Positions 24,318-33,275 are shown, counted from the first letter of the stretch. The stretch: DNA of 64,000 nucleotides from DATAEK01 sp036258055 (GCA_036258055.1 DATAEK010000372.1:14601-78600); one strand, 5' to 3'. Notes: a model not told the origin generated them from the sequence alone. Made by a program: numbers and translations.

Positions 24318-26129
24318 TCAGGAGGCCGGCTGCGCCTCCGGCACCCGCTCCTGATCCTTGTACTGAAGCTGATACAGCTTGTAATAGATCCCGCGCTGGG
24401 CCAGCAGCTGCTGATGGCTCCCCTCCTCCCGCAGCTGGCCGTGATGGAGCACGAGAATCTTGTCCATGTCCTGGATCGTGGAGAGGCGGTGGGCGATTGC
24501 GATGGTCGTCCGGCCGGCCATCAGCACATGGAGTGCGTCACGAATCAGAATCTCGGTCTCGGTGTCGACGCTCGACGTGGCCTCGTCGAGCACCAGGACG
24601 CGAGGATCGAACGCGAGCGCTCGGGCGAAAGAAAGGAGCTGCTTCTGACCGACCGATAGCGTCGCCCCGCGTTCCGCGACCGGACTGTCGTACCCGCGCG
24701 GCAGCCGATCGATGAACGCGCTGGCGTGCACAGCGGACGCGGCCGCGCGAACCGCCTGATCCGTGATGGCAGTGTTTCCGAGCCGGATGTTCTCGGCGAT
24801 GGTGCCCGAGAAGAGATGCACGTCCTGGAGAACGAGGCTGAACAGCCGCCGGAGATCGGCGAGCGGGATCTCACGAACGTCCACACCGTCGACGAGTATT
24901 CTGCCGCGGCTCACGTCGTAGAAGCGCAGGAGCAGGTTGATCAGCGTCGACTTCCCGGCGCCGGTGGCACCGACTACGCCCACGCGCTCGCCTGGCCGCA
25001 CCTCGAACGACACGTCACGCAGGACGTAATCCTCCGCGTTGTAGGCGAACCACACGCGATCGAAGACGATGTGGCCGCGGCTGCCGCGTTCGGCGGGCGT
25101 CGAGGCGCTCGACGCCGTTTTTGGAGACGTGATGGTGGCGGGCGTATCGAGCAACTTGAAGATTCGTTCCGACGAGGCCATCGCGGCCTGCAGGACGTTG
25201 AATTTCTCGGACATGTCGCTGATCGGCCGGAAGAATCGCTGTGAGTACAGCAGGAACGCGACGAGTGAACCGACGGTCATCGTGCCGCGGAGCGCCCATC
25301 CGCCCCCGAACCAGATGATCAGCGCCGAGGCCAGCGCGCCGATGACCTCGATCGCGGGGTAGAACACCGCGTAGTAGAAGATCGAGTCGACATTCGCATC
25401 GCGGTGGCGCTGATTCGTCTCGTCGAACCGCGCGAACGTCCGGCCTTCCTGGCGGAACAGCTGGACCGTCGCCATCCCCGTGATGTGCTCCTGGAGGAAG
25501 GCGTTGATCCGCGCGATCCAGGTACGGACGGTCCGGTAGTGCTCTCGGACGTTGCGCCTGAACCACTGCGTGACGAGCACGATGAGTGGCAGCACCGAGA
25601 AGGCCACGAGCGCGAGGCGCCAGTCCATCGTCACCAGGACGATCATGATGCCGGCCAGGGTGAAGACGTCGCCGAAGATCGACACGACACCGGCCGTAAA
25701 GAGATCGTTGAGCACGTCCACGTCGGTCGTGACCCGTGTCATCAGCCGGCCGACCGGGTTGCGATCGTAGAACTGCAGATCGAGCCGCTGCAGGTGCTGA
25801 TAGATCTGCATCCGCAGGTCGAACATGATCCGCTGCCCGGTGATTTGCAGCGTCCAGGTTTGAAGGTACTCGAGTGAGAACGACGCGAGCAGGATGACCA
25901 GGAAAGCAAGGGCGACACGGTTCAGACCTGCCAGATCGCCAGTCGCGATGTAGCGATCGATCACCAGCTTCATCAGGTAGGGTTGCGCGAGCTGCAGGAT
26001 CGATGCGCTGATGATCGCGGCGAGCGCAATCGCCACGTTCGCCTTGTACGGCCGGAGGTACCCGAGCAGCCGCCGCATCAACCGCGCGTCGTAGGCCTTA
26101 CCCAGGACTTCTTCTTCGTGGATGGACAT
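24318..26129 (-). CDS. Heterodimeric ABC exporter half, canonical Walker B subunit
   Basis: The 603-residue protein is an exporter half-transporter: six membrane helices (about residues 20-320), then a nucleotide-binding domain (about 355-590) with Walker A GATGAGKST, Q-loop SLVLQDVHLFSG, Walker B VLVLDEATSSVD with the catalytic Glu, and the H-loop Ala-His. Its signature motif is LSVGQ, a deviation from LSGGQ. With the neighbouring gene, whose Walker B Glu is Asp but whose signature is perfect, it fits the asymmetric TM287/288, BmrCD and LmrCD type, with one consensus and one degenerate ATP site. The substrate is unknown; drugs, lipids or peptides are possible. Confidence 0.93.
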   Translation of the reverse strand: MSIHEEEVLGKAYDARLMRRLLGYLRPYKANVAIALAAIISASILQLAQPYLMKLVIDRYIATGDLAGLNRVALAFLVILLASFSLEYLQTWTLQITGQRIMFDLRMQIYQHLQRLDLQFYDRNPVGRLMTRVTTDVDVLNDLFTAGVVSIFGDVFTLAGIMIVLVTMDWRLALVAFSVLPLIVLVTQWFRRNVREHYRTVRTWIARINAFLQEHITGMATVQLFRQEGRTFARFDETNQRHRDANVDSIFYYAVFYPAIEVIGALASALIIWFGGGWALRGTMTVGSLVAFLLYSQRFFRPISDMSEKFNVLQAAMASSERIFKLLDTPATITSPKTASSASTPAERGSRGHIVFDRVWFAYNAEDYVLRDVSFEVRPGERVGVVGATGAGKSTLINLLLRFYDVSRGRILVDGVDVREIPLADLRRLFSLVLQDVHLFSGTIAENIRLGNTAITDQAVRAAASAVHASAFIDRLPRGYDSPVAERGATLSVGQKQLLSFARALAFDPRVLVLDEATSSVDTETEILIRDALHVLMAGRTTIAIAHRLSTIQDMDKILVLHHGQLREEGSHQQLLAQRGIYYKLYQLQYKDQERVPEAQPAS

Positions 26130-26180
26130 TCTCGGGGGAACTTATTCGACGCTCGGCCCAGGGTCGCACCGTTGTCGCGC

Positions 26181-26255
26181 CCATTTGCCCTTTACCATCT
26201 ACCCTTTACCATTTGCCCTTTGCCCTTTGCCCTTTGCCCTTTGCCATTTACCATT
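26181..26255. repeat. Heptameric tandem array (CCCTTTG/CCATTTG)
   Basis: Ten consecutive 7-nt units without a gap read CCATTTG, CCCTTTA, CCATCTA, CCCTTTA, CCATTTG, four CCCTTTG and CCATTTA, followed by CCATT. Two word types, CCATNNN and CCCTNNN, are mixed. The array ends one base before the stop codon of the upstream minus-strand ABC gene, so it lies in the intergenic part of the ABC transcript. Confidence 0.93.
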
Positions 26256-26256
26256 C

Positions 26257-28068
26257 TTAACTCGCCTGCAGCTCTTCCTCGAGCAACTGCTTGCGGTAGA
26301 GCGCGGCATAGGGCCCACTTCGCAGGATCAGCTCCTCGTGCCGTCCACGCTCAGCGATGCGTCCGTTGTCCAGCACGAAGATTACGTCGGCGTCGCGGAC
26401 GGTCGAGATTCTGTGCGAGACGATGATCGACGTTCGCTCCCGCATCACGCTGCGCAGCCGCTGAAGGATCTCTTCCTCCGTGTAGGTGTCCACGGCCGAT
26501 AGCGAGTCGTCGAGGATCAAGATCCGCGGATCGACCATGACGGCCCTCGCGAGCGCCGTCCGCTGCTTCTGACCGCCCGACAAGGTGATGCCGCGCTCGC
26601 CAACAACCGTGTCGTAACCTCGCGGGAAGTCCTCGACGTCCTTGTCCAGCCGAGCGACGGACGCCGCATGGCGCATCGCCGCCTCCAAACCGGCGGTGTC
26701 GGTCCGGGCCGTGATGCCGAACGTGATGTTCTCCGCGATGGTGGCCGAGAAGAGAAACGGCTCCTGTGGCGCAAACCCAATTGCGCCTCGTACTGACGCC
26801 AGCGGTATCTCGCGCACGTCCACGTTGTCGAGAAAGACGGTCCCTGCCGGCGGCTCGTGCAGCCGCGGCAGCAGGCTGATGAGCGTGGATTTCCCTGAGC
26901 CTGTGGCGCCCACGAAGGCTGCCGTTTGACCGGCCTCGATCCGCAGCGACACGTGATCAAGCGCAGGGCGCACGCTGCCGGGATACCGGAACACGAGATC
27001 GCGGATCTCGATCGTGCCGGCGAGCGGCGCCGCGCGTCCGGCAGCCGTGACCGTCTCGTCGCTGATCTCCGGCACAGCATCGAGAACTTCGAGCATGCGT
27101 TTCCACGAGGCCATGCCGCGCTGCAGCATGTTGGTGACCCACCCGAACGCGATCATCGGCCAGCTGAGCATCACCAGATACGCGTTGAAGGCGACGAACC
27201 CGCCCAGCGAAATCCGACCCCGGATTACCTCGCGACTGCCGAACCACAGCACCAGCAGCGAGCCGAGACCGAGGAACAACGTCATGCTCGGAAAGAACAG
27301 GCCCTGCAAACGGATGAGGGCACGGTTGCGCCGGACATATTCTTCGTTGGCCTGCCGGAACCGCTCGATCTCATGCGTCTCTTGGGTGTACGCGCGAACG
27401 ACGCGTACACCGGCCAGCGCTTCCTGCACGACGGCGCTGAGATCGGCGAGCTGCCCCTGAATCGCCTCGAACCGCGTGTGGATGGCGTTGCCGAAGTATC
27501 GGACGGAAATCGACACGAGCGGCAGCGGAAGCAGTGCGATCAGCGTCATCTTCGCGTCGATCGAGACCATCAGCATGATCGCCACGATGAACACGAGGAG
27601 CGTGTTCGCCGAATACATGATGGCTGGGCCGATCATCATCCTGACGGCGTTGAGGTCGTTGGTCGCCCGCGACATCAGATCGCCGGTCCGTCGCGCCTGA
27701 TAGTACGCCAGGGGCATCTGCTGCAGACGCGCGAAGAACGCGTTGCGAACGTCGTACTCGATATCTCGCGAGGCCCCGATCAGGATCCGGCGCATCAGGA
27801 AACGGAACACGGCGCCGACGCAGGCGATGACGAGCAGCAGCGCCGCGTACGCGCCGAGCTTCTGTCGCGTGACTCCCGCCGTCAGATCGTCAATCGCATG
27901 CTTGAGCACCCATGGTGACAGCAGCTGGATCGAGGTCGTGACGACAACACACGAAAGGCCGAGCAGAAACTGTCGGCGATAGCGAAAGAGGAATGGCAGA
28001 AGACGACGGAAGGCGGGGCCCATCTGCAGTGAGTATAGCGTGTCGGCCTGTGGTCGTTCGGCCGACAT
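26257..28068 (-). CDS. Heterodimeric ABC exporter half, degenerate Walker B subunit
   Basis: The 603-residue half-transporter has six membrane helices (about residues 20-320) and a nucleotide-binding domain (about 360-590): Walker A GATGSGKST, signature LSGGQKQRTALARA and Walker B ILILDDSLSAVD, in which the catalytic Glu is replaced by Asp. This replacement marks the degenerate-site subunit of heterodimeric exporters; the partner gene lies 127 bp downstream on the same strand and has the complementary features. The two genes have the same length, and no third component or accessory protein is adjacent. The stop touches a heptameric array. Confidence 0.93.
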   Translation of the reverse strand: MSAERPQADTLYSLQMGPAFRRLLPFLFRYRRQFLLGLSCVVVTTSIQLLSPWVLKHAIDDLTAGVTRQKLGAYAALLLVIACVGAVFRFLMRRILIGASRDIEYDVRNAFFARLQQMPLAYYQARRTGDLMSRATNDLNAVRMMIGPAIMYSANTLLVFIVAIMLMVSIDAKMTLIALLPLPLVSISVRYFGNAIHTRFEAIQGQLADLSAVVQEALAGVRVVRAYTQETHEIERFRQANEEYVRRNRALIRLQGLFFPSMTLFLGLGSLLVLWFGSREVIRGRISLGGFVAFNAYLVMLSWPMIAFGWVTNMLQRGMASWKRMLEVLDAVPEISDETVTAAGRAAPLAGTIEIRDLVFRYPGSVRPALDHVSLRIEAGQTAAFVGATGSGKSTLISLLPRLHEPPAGTVFLDNVDVREIPLASVRGAIGFAPQEPFLFSATIAENITFGITARTDTAGLEAAMRHAASVARLDKDVEDFPRGYDTVVGERGITLSGGQKQRTALARAVMVDPRILILDDSLSAVDTYTEEEILQRLRSVMRERTSIIVSHRISTVRDADVIFVLDNGRIAERGRHEELILRSGPYAALYRKQLLEEELQAS

Positions 28069-28093
28069 GACGGAGAGGGCATACTGCTGTTTT

Positions 28094-28135
28094 CTGACTC
28101 CTCTCTTTCTACTTCACTCCTCCCTCCTAACTCCT
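28094..28135. repeat. Pyrimidine-rich degenerate heptamers (NNCTCCT)
   Basis: Six 7-nt units read CTGACTC, CTCTCTT, TCTACTT, CACTCCT, CCCTCCT and AACTCCT. They lie in the 138-bp spacer between the Oar-like receptor gene and the ABC genes, all on the minus strand. On the sense strand they are purine-rich (AGGAGTT type), and may mimic ribosome-binding sites. Confidence 0.65.
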
Positions 28136-28206
28136 AATTGAGGAGGGCCCCGGCCTTTCGACCGAAGGCCCCTCCTCCACCCGAGACGTCAGAACCTCTA
28201 CAACTC

Positions 28207-31173
28207 CTAGAACTCGAACCGTGCGCCGACCTGAACCTTCCGCGGCGCGTAGCTCGTGTTGTACGCCGTCAGCACCAGGAACGTCGTCGGCGCTGCCTGG
28301 TTGCCGCCCGGGTTGGCGAAGTTCGTGTGGTTCGTGATGTTGAAGACGTCCACGAACGCCTCGACGCGACGGCTGTTGGGAAGTGGGAAGCGGTACCCGA
28401 GCCGCGCGTCGGCTTCGAAGAAGCCGGGACCGTAGGCGCCGTTGCGCTGCGCCTTGTAGTTCTTCAGCTCGTAGGGATCGGCACCCACGCCGACGTAGTC
28501 GGCGACGGGCAACGGTTCGGCCTGCGTCCCGTTGCGATCGGGATCGAAGTTGCCGTTGGTCAGGCTGAACGGCGATCCGCTGAGCGCACGCGCAACCCAA
28601 CTGACGTTCAAGCCGCCCGTGTGGGGCACTTGCGCCTGACCGCTGATGACCAGGTTGTGCCGGGTGTCGAACGACGTCGGTCCCTCGTTGAGCTCGAGGT
28701 GCATGTCGTCGAGGACCTGGAAGCCGCTCGCCGGCACGCCGTTCCCGGACGTGTTGCCGCGCGAGTAGGCCAGCGTGTAGGACACGCGGGCGCTGTAGTT
28801 GCTGCTGAACCGCTTGTTGAAGGCGATGAGCAGCGCGTCGTAGTCGACCTTGCCGACGTTCAGCGGCTGCGTGACCCCGGTCGTGAACGGCGCAAACGTC
28901 CCATATTTCGCCGTGAGCTCCGCCACCGCCTCGTTCAACGTCGCGCTGCCCTGACGTACGAGCGGCGAGGTCACCGCCGTCGTCGCGCGCAGCCCCGGGT
29001 TGAGATCGAACGACATCAGGAGATCGCGGCTGAACGCGTGCACGTAGTCGGCGCTAATCGCCATGTTGTTGGCGAGCTCGCGTTCGTAGCCGACGGTCAC
29101 CTGGTCCGTGTACGGCGTGCGGCGATCCGGGTTGTCCCAGCTCGCGCCCGTGTTGCGCAGAACCTGCCCACCCGGGTACTGCTGTTCCAGCAGTGTGCGA
29201 TTGAGCGTCGGGCCGTTCACGAGGAACGGATCGGTCGGGAATTGCCCGCTCCGGGGTCCTCCATCGGCGTTTGCCGTCGGGAAGTTCACGGTGAACGACG
29301 TGGTGAACGGCGTTCCTGTGTAGAGACCGCCGATCAACTCGAAGTGCGTCTTGTCGTAGAAGCGGCCGTACCCGCCGCGGACGAGGCTCTTGCCGCCGCC
29401 GAGGTCGTAGGTCAGGCCCACCCGCGGCTGGAAGTTGTTCTTGTCCACCGGGTAGGTGTCGACGAGCGGGTCGTCGGTCTCCGCGATCGGGATGATCTCG
29501 ATGTCGTAGCGGAGGCCGAGGCTGAGCGTCAGCCGCTGGTTGAAGCGCCACTTGTCCTGCACGAACGCGGACACGTACTGCGCCTTCTCGAAGAAGCTTT
29601 GCGGTCCGCCGACGCGGATGCTCAAACGATCAGGATAGGTTCGCGGATCGGCGGCGTTGAACGGCGCGTTGCTCCTCCCGAAGCTGAACGTGCCGTTCAG
29701 ATTGCCCTGGTTCTGATTCGCGGCGCCGGAGTACTCGTACTGCGCACCGAACTTGATGTCGTGGTCGCCGTGCATGCCGGGCACGAACCAGGCCAGGGTT
29801 TCATCGAGCTGGATGCCGTCGTTGATGCGCGACTGCGCCGTGTTGTCCTGCTGATCCTGGAAGTCCTGGAAGTTGAGCGTCGGCTCGCACTTGGTCATGT
29901 CGCGGGCGTTGTTATTGAAACAGCTGTTCGCGAACGCCACGTTCTCGCGCGTCCACGTCAACCGCAAGGTGTTGACCTTCGTGTTCGACAGCACCGAGTT
30001 GACGTTGGCGGCGAGCGTTTGATCGACGTCCGATTCCTCCCGGGCTGCCCGGCCGGTCACGGCCTGGTTGGCATTCGGCGGAATGATCTGATTGGTCTGC
30101 GGCGAGGTCTCACGCAGCCAGCGAACGCTGTAGGTATTGCTTCGGTTGATCTGATGGTCGCCGCGGATGATCGTGTTCCACACTCGATCCTTCGTGGTCT
30201 GCTGATCGTTCAGATCGGGCCGCGACGGGATGACGATGGTGTTGGGCCGATCGATCGCGAAGCGCTCCAAGCTGAAGAAGTACTGGATCTTGTCGCGGAC
30301 AATCGGACCGCCGACCGTGCCGCCCCAGCGCTGGTAGCTCGTGTCGGCCTTCGTCAGGCCCTTCTCCTTCGCGAAGAAGTCCTTGGTCGTCAGGCTGCCA
30401 TCCTGGAAGAAACCGAACGCGCTGCCGCGCAGGTTGTTGGTGCCGGCCTTGGTGATGGCGTTCACGACTGCGCCCGACGTTCGTCCGAATTCGGCGTCGA
30501 ACTGGTTGGTGATGACCTGGAATTCCTGGATCGCCTCGATCGGCGTGCGCGCCTGCATGCCCGCGCGCTGCCCGATCACATCGTCGTTATTGTTGCCGCC
30601 GTCGACCGAGTAGTTGTTATTGCGGGGATCCTGGCCGTTGACGCTGATCGAGTCGCTGCCGAACGACTCGGTGCTGATCGACGGAACGATGCCCGGCAGC
30701 AGGCCGATGAAGCCGATGAAGTTGCCGTTCACGCTGGGCAGCTGCGTGAGCGTATCGCTCTTGATGTTGCCGCCGATTTCCTTCGACGTCACGTCGACGA
30801 GCGGCGACTCCGCCGAAACGTTGACGATTTCCTCGACTGACCCGACCTCCATTTGCAGCTCGATGCTGACGGTCTTGCCGACTTCGAGCAGCAGTCCCTT
30901 CCGATCGAATTTCTTGAATCCCTGAAGCTCTCCCGTCAGCTGATAGGTGCCGGGGACAATGCCGCTGACGATGAACGAGCCGTCGGCTCCGCTCACCGTC
31001 TCGCGATACATGCCGGTGTCCTGGTTGCGGACCGTGATCGTCACGCCGGGCAACACGCCGCCCTGCGGATCCATCACGCGGCCGCGAACCTCGGTCGTGC
31101 CCTGCTGGGCGTTCGCGTGAGCTGCGCACAACAGCAGCACCGCGAGAACCGCGCTCACTACTCGTTGAATCAT
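28207..31173 (-). CDS. Oar-like TonB-dependent receptor with carboxypeptidase-regulatory-like domain
   Basis: The start at 31173 (MIQRVVSAVLAVLLLCAAHANAQ, 988 residues) follows GGAGGAG by 9 nt and begins with a signal peptide; eight upstream codons are rejected. Residues about 25-110 form the Ig-like regulatory domain (VRGRVMDPQGGVLPGVTITV). The plug follows (INGQDPRNNNYSVDGGNNND type repeats of Asn/Asp), then a large barrel ending in GARFEF. This is the Oar/CirA-type organisation abundant in Acidobacteriota. It may take up oligosaccharides or protein-derived ligands; the ligand is unknown. The gene for an FCD-type GntR regulator lies upstream on the same strand, 350 bp away, which may link it to a metabolic ligand. 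Confidence 0.92.
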   Translation of the reverse strand: MIQRVVSAVLAVLLLCAAHANAQQGTTEVRGRVMDPQGGVLPGVTITVRNQDTGMYRETVSGADGSFIVSGIVPGTYQLTGELQGFKKFDRKGLLLEVGKTVSIELQMEVGSVEEIVNVSAESPLVDVTSKEIGGNIKSDTLTQLPSVNGNFIGFIGLLPGIVPSISTESFGSDSISVNGQDPRNNNYSVDGGNNNDDVIGQRAGMQARTPIEAIQEFQVITNQFDAEFGRTSGAVVNAITKAGTNNLRGSAFGFFQDGSLTTKDFFAKEKGLTKADTSYQRWGGTVGGPIVRDKIQYFFSLERFAIDRPNTIVIPSRPDLNDQQTTKDRVWNTIIRGDHQINRSNTYSVRWLRETSPQTNQIIPPNANQAVTGRAAREESDVDQTLAANVNSVLSNTKVNTLRLTWTRENVAFANSCFNNNARDMTKCEPTLNFQDFQDQQDNTAQSRINDGIQLDETLAWFVPGMHGDHDIKFGAQYEYSGAANQNQGNLNGTFSFGRSNAPFNAADPRTYPDRLSIRVGGPQSFFEKAQYVSAFVQDKWRFNQRLTLSLGLRYDIEIIPIAETDDPLVDTYPVDKNNFQPRVGLTYDLGGGKSLVRGGYGRFYDKTHFELIGGLYTGTPFTTSFTVNFPTANADGGPRSGQFPTDPFLVNGPTLNRTLLEQQYPGGQVLRNTGASWDNPDRRTPYTDQVTVGYERELANNMAISADYVHAFSRDLLMSFDLNPGLRATTAVTSPLVRQGSATLNEAVAELTAKYGTFAPFTTGVTQPLNVGKVDYDALLIAFNKRFSSNYSARVSYTLAYSRGNTSGNGVPASGFQVLDDMHLELNEGPTSFDTRHNLVISGQAQVPHTGGLNVSWVARALSGSPFSLTNGNFDPDRNGTQAEPLPVADYVGVGADPYELKNYKAQRNGAYGPGFFEADARLGYRFPLPNSRRVEAFVDVFNITNHTNFANPGGNQAAPTTFLVLTAYNTSYAPRKVQVGARFEF

Positions 31174-31523
31174 GACTGTTGTCTCCTCCGAATGCATTAC
31201 GACCCGCGAAAATAAAATTACGTGAGTCGAACGTGCCTGCCCATCGCCTCCGCTACAACGTGCACATCGTCCGAAAACCCGAAGATCGACTTCCCGGATA
31301 TTGGATGCCTGCGAACACGCGCAGACCTGACGCGCGAGGCCATCGCGACATTGGTCCGGACGTGAATGCGTAAAGGTGGTGATTCGTCCCGGAAGGTGTG
31401 CGATTCGCGTGCAGCGTCACGAATCGAGACGAGTCCGGGCGAATCCACGCTGTGGATCCGCGAGAGAATGCGCGTGAGCGCGCATCACGCTCCGAGGAGG
31501 AGCAAGCGGAATGCCGTCGAACG
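31174..31523. other. 350-bp leader/spacer upstream of the Oar-like receptor
   Basis: No gene was recognised. Near the receptor the DNA contains an AT-rich patch (31205-31222) that could hold a minus-strand -10 region, but no good -35 matches it. The TGTATAC word of the GntR operator was not found here. Only the receptor's ribosome-binding site (GGAGGAG on the minus strand) can be supported. Confidence 0.5.
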
Positions 31524-32237
31524 CTACTCGACGCCGATGGTCGTCAACGCACCCCGCAGCAGCGCGTCTTTCATCAACCGGCTGCCGCAATCCAGGTGTT
31601 CTTCCATGCGCGTCCGCGCGGCCGCGGCATCGCGCCGTTCGATCGCGTCCACGATCGCGAGATGCGCTTCGGTCGCACCTTCCTGGAACGCACCGAAATG
31701 GACGCCGAGGGACATGAACCGATCGACCTGCGCGAGGCAGCGTTCGATCAGCTCCATCGCCAGGCTGTTGCGCGCCGCGGCGGCAATGGCCATGTGGAAC
31801 CGTGCGTTCGCGGCTTCAGCGTCCCGGTAGGCCACCGGCACGTCGGGCGCGTCGTGTCGCGGGTCGTGCTCCATCCGCGGCACGGTGGCCAGCATGCGCA
31901 TGCGTGCGATCTCGTCCGGCGTCGCGAGCTCCGCGGCGCGTGCGGCGGTCGCGCCTTCGAGCAGCCGCCGAACGTCGTAGGTGTCGTGAATGGACTGCAC
32001 AGTGACCCGGGCGACGAAATACCCGTGACCGACCACGCGATCGAGGTAGCGTTCCTGCCAGAGACGAGCGAGCCCTTCGCGCACCGGCGTACGGCTCATG
32101 CCGTGCTCGCGCGCGAGCATCACTTCCGACAGTGGCGCTCCGGGCCGATAGCGGCCTTCGACAATCCCCGCCTTGATGCTGCGGTAGGCGCGCTCGACTT
32201 GCGGCGCATCCGAGCCGACGACTTCGTGACTGGCCAT
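31524..32237 (-). CDS. GntR family transcriptional regulator, FCD (FadR/VanR-like) type
   Basis: The ATG at 32237 gives 237 residues; a TTG at 32267 would add ten but lies in the promoter. Residues about 15-75 are a winged helix (AYRSIKAGIVEGRYRPG, then MLAREHGMSRTPVREGLARL), the GntR signature. The remainder is an all-helical FCD ligand domain, with metal-binding candidates in DxxR/H-rich segments (YRDAEAANARFHMAI and EEHLD). Such proteins sense organic acids or sugars. An inverted TGTATAC repeat covers its own start and -10, so autoregulation is likely. The divergent outer-membrane gene at 32384 shares this region, and the Oar-like receptor lies downstream. Confidence 0.9.
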   Translation of the reverse strand: MASHEVVGSDAPQVERAYRSIKAGIVEGRYRPGAPLSEVMLAREHGMSRTPVREGLARLWQERYLDRVVGHGYFVARVTVQSIHDTYDVRRLLEGATAARAAELATPDEIARMRMLATVPRMEHDPRHDAPDVPVAYRDAEAANARFHMAIAAAARNSLAMELIERCLAQVDRFMSLGVHFGAFQEGATEAHLAIVDAIERRDAAAARTRMEEHLDCGSRLMKDALLRGALTTIGVE

Positions 32238-32287
32238 GTATACGCTGTGAGTTCCGGAAGTATACAAACCGCGTCGGCGCTCCGCAA
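32237..32287 (-). promoter_or_regulatory. GntR promoter with overlapping TGTATAC operator
   Basis: On the minus strand TTGCGG (32287-32282), a 17-bp spacer and TATACT (32264-32259) form a promoter. An inverted repeat TGTATAC-N16-GTATACA (32237-32266) covers the -10 hexamer at one arm and the start codon at the other. TTGTATAC words are typical for FCD-type GntR operators, so the protein should repress itself. The transcript leader would be only about 15 nt. Confidence 0.75.
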
Positions 32288-32383
32288 CCCTACAAATGTG
32301 TTATTCTGAGTTGCCTTTCCCAGCAGGCTCCCGGCCTCCCTCCGGGTATCGTCACTTCAATCAGTTCCGGGGCGAGAAAGTCC

Positions 32384-33199
32384 ATGCGCACATCAGTTGC
32401 AGCGACAGCCGTATTGTGTCTGACCGTTCTTGCCGGCGCCACACCGGCCCAAGCCCAGTACGGGGCCAAGCGTCATGAGAATCGGGCAACCGGCGAGACC
32501 TACCACGTCGAGGTGGGCGGGTTGTTCTGGGATCCCACGCCCGAGATTGCGATCACCAGCGAATCGCTGGGCATCATCGGCTCGAAGATCGATTTCGTCG
32601 AGGATCTCGGCATCGAAAAGAGCCGCTTCAAACAGCTCAAGATCGCGCTTCGACCGGCAACCAAGCACAAGTTCCGCTTCGAGTACACGCCGATCACCTA
32701 CACGGCGACGTCGACCCTCCACCGCAACATCGTCTTCAACGGGATCCTGTATCCGATCTCGCTGCCCGTTCAGAGCGAGCTGAAGTGGAAGGCGTACCGG
32801 TTCGGTTACGAGTGGGACTTCGTGTACCGCGATCGGGGGTTCGTGGGTCTGCTCCTCGACCTGAAGTACACCGACGTGGAGGCCACGCTGGCCAACGTCC
32901 TCGACACCGAGTTCGTGCACGCGCGTGCGCCAATCCCCGCGATCGGCGGCATCGGGCGCGTGTACCCCGTAGCCAATGTCTCAATCACCGGTGAGTTCAC
33001 CTTCTTCAAGCTGCCCGATATCGGCGAGGACTTCGAAGGGCGGTACTACGACTTCGATCTCTACGGCACGGTCAACTTCACCGACTACGTCGGCGCCCAG
33101 GCCGGCTACCGTTCCTTCAGCGCCTCCTACAAGGTCGACGAGGATCAGGGTGAGCTGTTGCTGAAGGGGTTCTACTTCGGTGGGGTCGTACGGTTCTAG
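32384..33199 (+). CDS. Outer-membrane beta-barrel protein, function unknown
   Basis: The 271-residue protein begins with a signal peptide (MRTSVAATAVLCLTVLAGATPAQA). The rest alternates in short amphipathic strands (for example FRFEYTPITYTATSTL, then YRFGYEWDFVYRDRGF) and ends in a typical outer-membrane terminus, GVVRF. No family could be named. It is transcribed away from the GntR gene, so its promoter shares the intergenic operator region and may be under the same control. A TATTCT hexamer at 32302-32307 is a possible -10 without a clear -35. Confidence 0.75.
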   Translation: MRTSVAATAVLCLTVLAGATPAQAQYGAKRHENRATGETYHVEVGGLFWDPTPEIAITSESLGIIGSKIDFVEDLGIEKSRFKQLKIALRPATKHKFRFEYTPITYTATSTLHRNIVFNGILYPISLPVQSELKWKAYRFGYEWDFVYRDRGFVGLLLDLKYTDVEATLANVLDTEFVHARAPIPAIGGIGRVYPVANVSITGEFTFFKLPDIGEDFEGRYYDFDLYGTVNFTDYVGAQAGYRSFSASYKVDEDQGELLLKGFYFGGVVRF

Positions 33200-33204
33200 T
33201 ACTT

Positions 33205-33275
33205 GGAAACAGGAGATAGAACGATCAGGAGCATCAATGGTGGTTCTCCTGCTCGCCTCGTCTCCTGTTTGTGTT
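33205..33275. terminator. Nested inverted repeat between convergent genes, probable bidirectional terminator
   Basis: A perfect 10-bp inverted repeat pairs AAACAGGAGA (33207-33216) with TCTCCTGTTT (33261-33270). Inside it a second pair, CAGGAG (33226-33231) and CTCCTG (33246-33251), forms a smaller hairpin. T-rich DNA follows on the plus side. Its location between the outer-membrane gene and the convergent membrane protein fits a shared terminator. Confidence 0.6.

Noticed and set aside
26181..26255. Array as a coding repeat in a small peptide (LPFALCPLPFAL frame)
   Set aside because: The open frame that crosses it has no ribosome-binding site and continues antisense into an ABC gene; the period of seven shifts frame at every unit, so it is not a codon-based repeat.
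28138..30840. A 900-residue open frame antisense to the Oar-like receptor
   Set aside because: It is Arg/Val/Glu-rich with no recognisable domain and mirrors the codon bias of the receptor on the other strand; the receptor has a signal peptide, plug and barrel.
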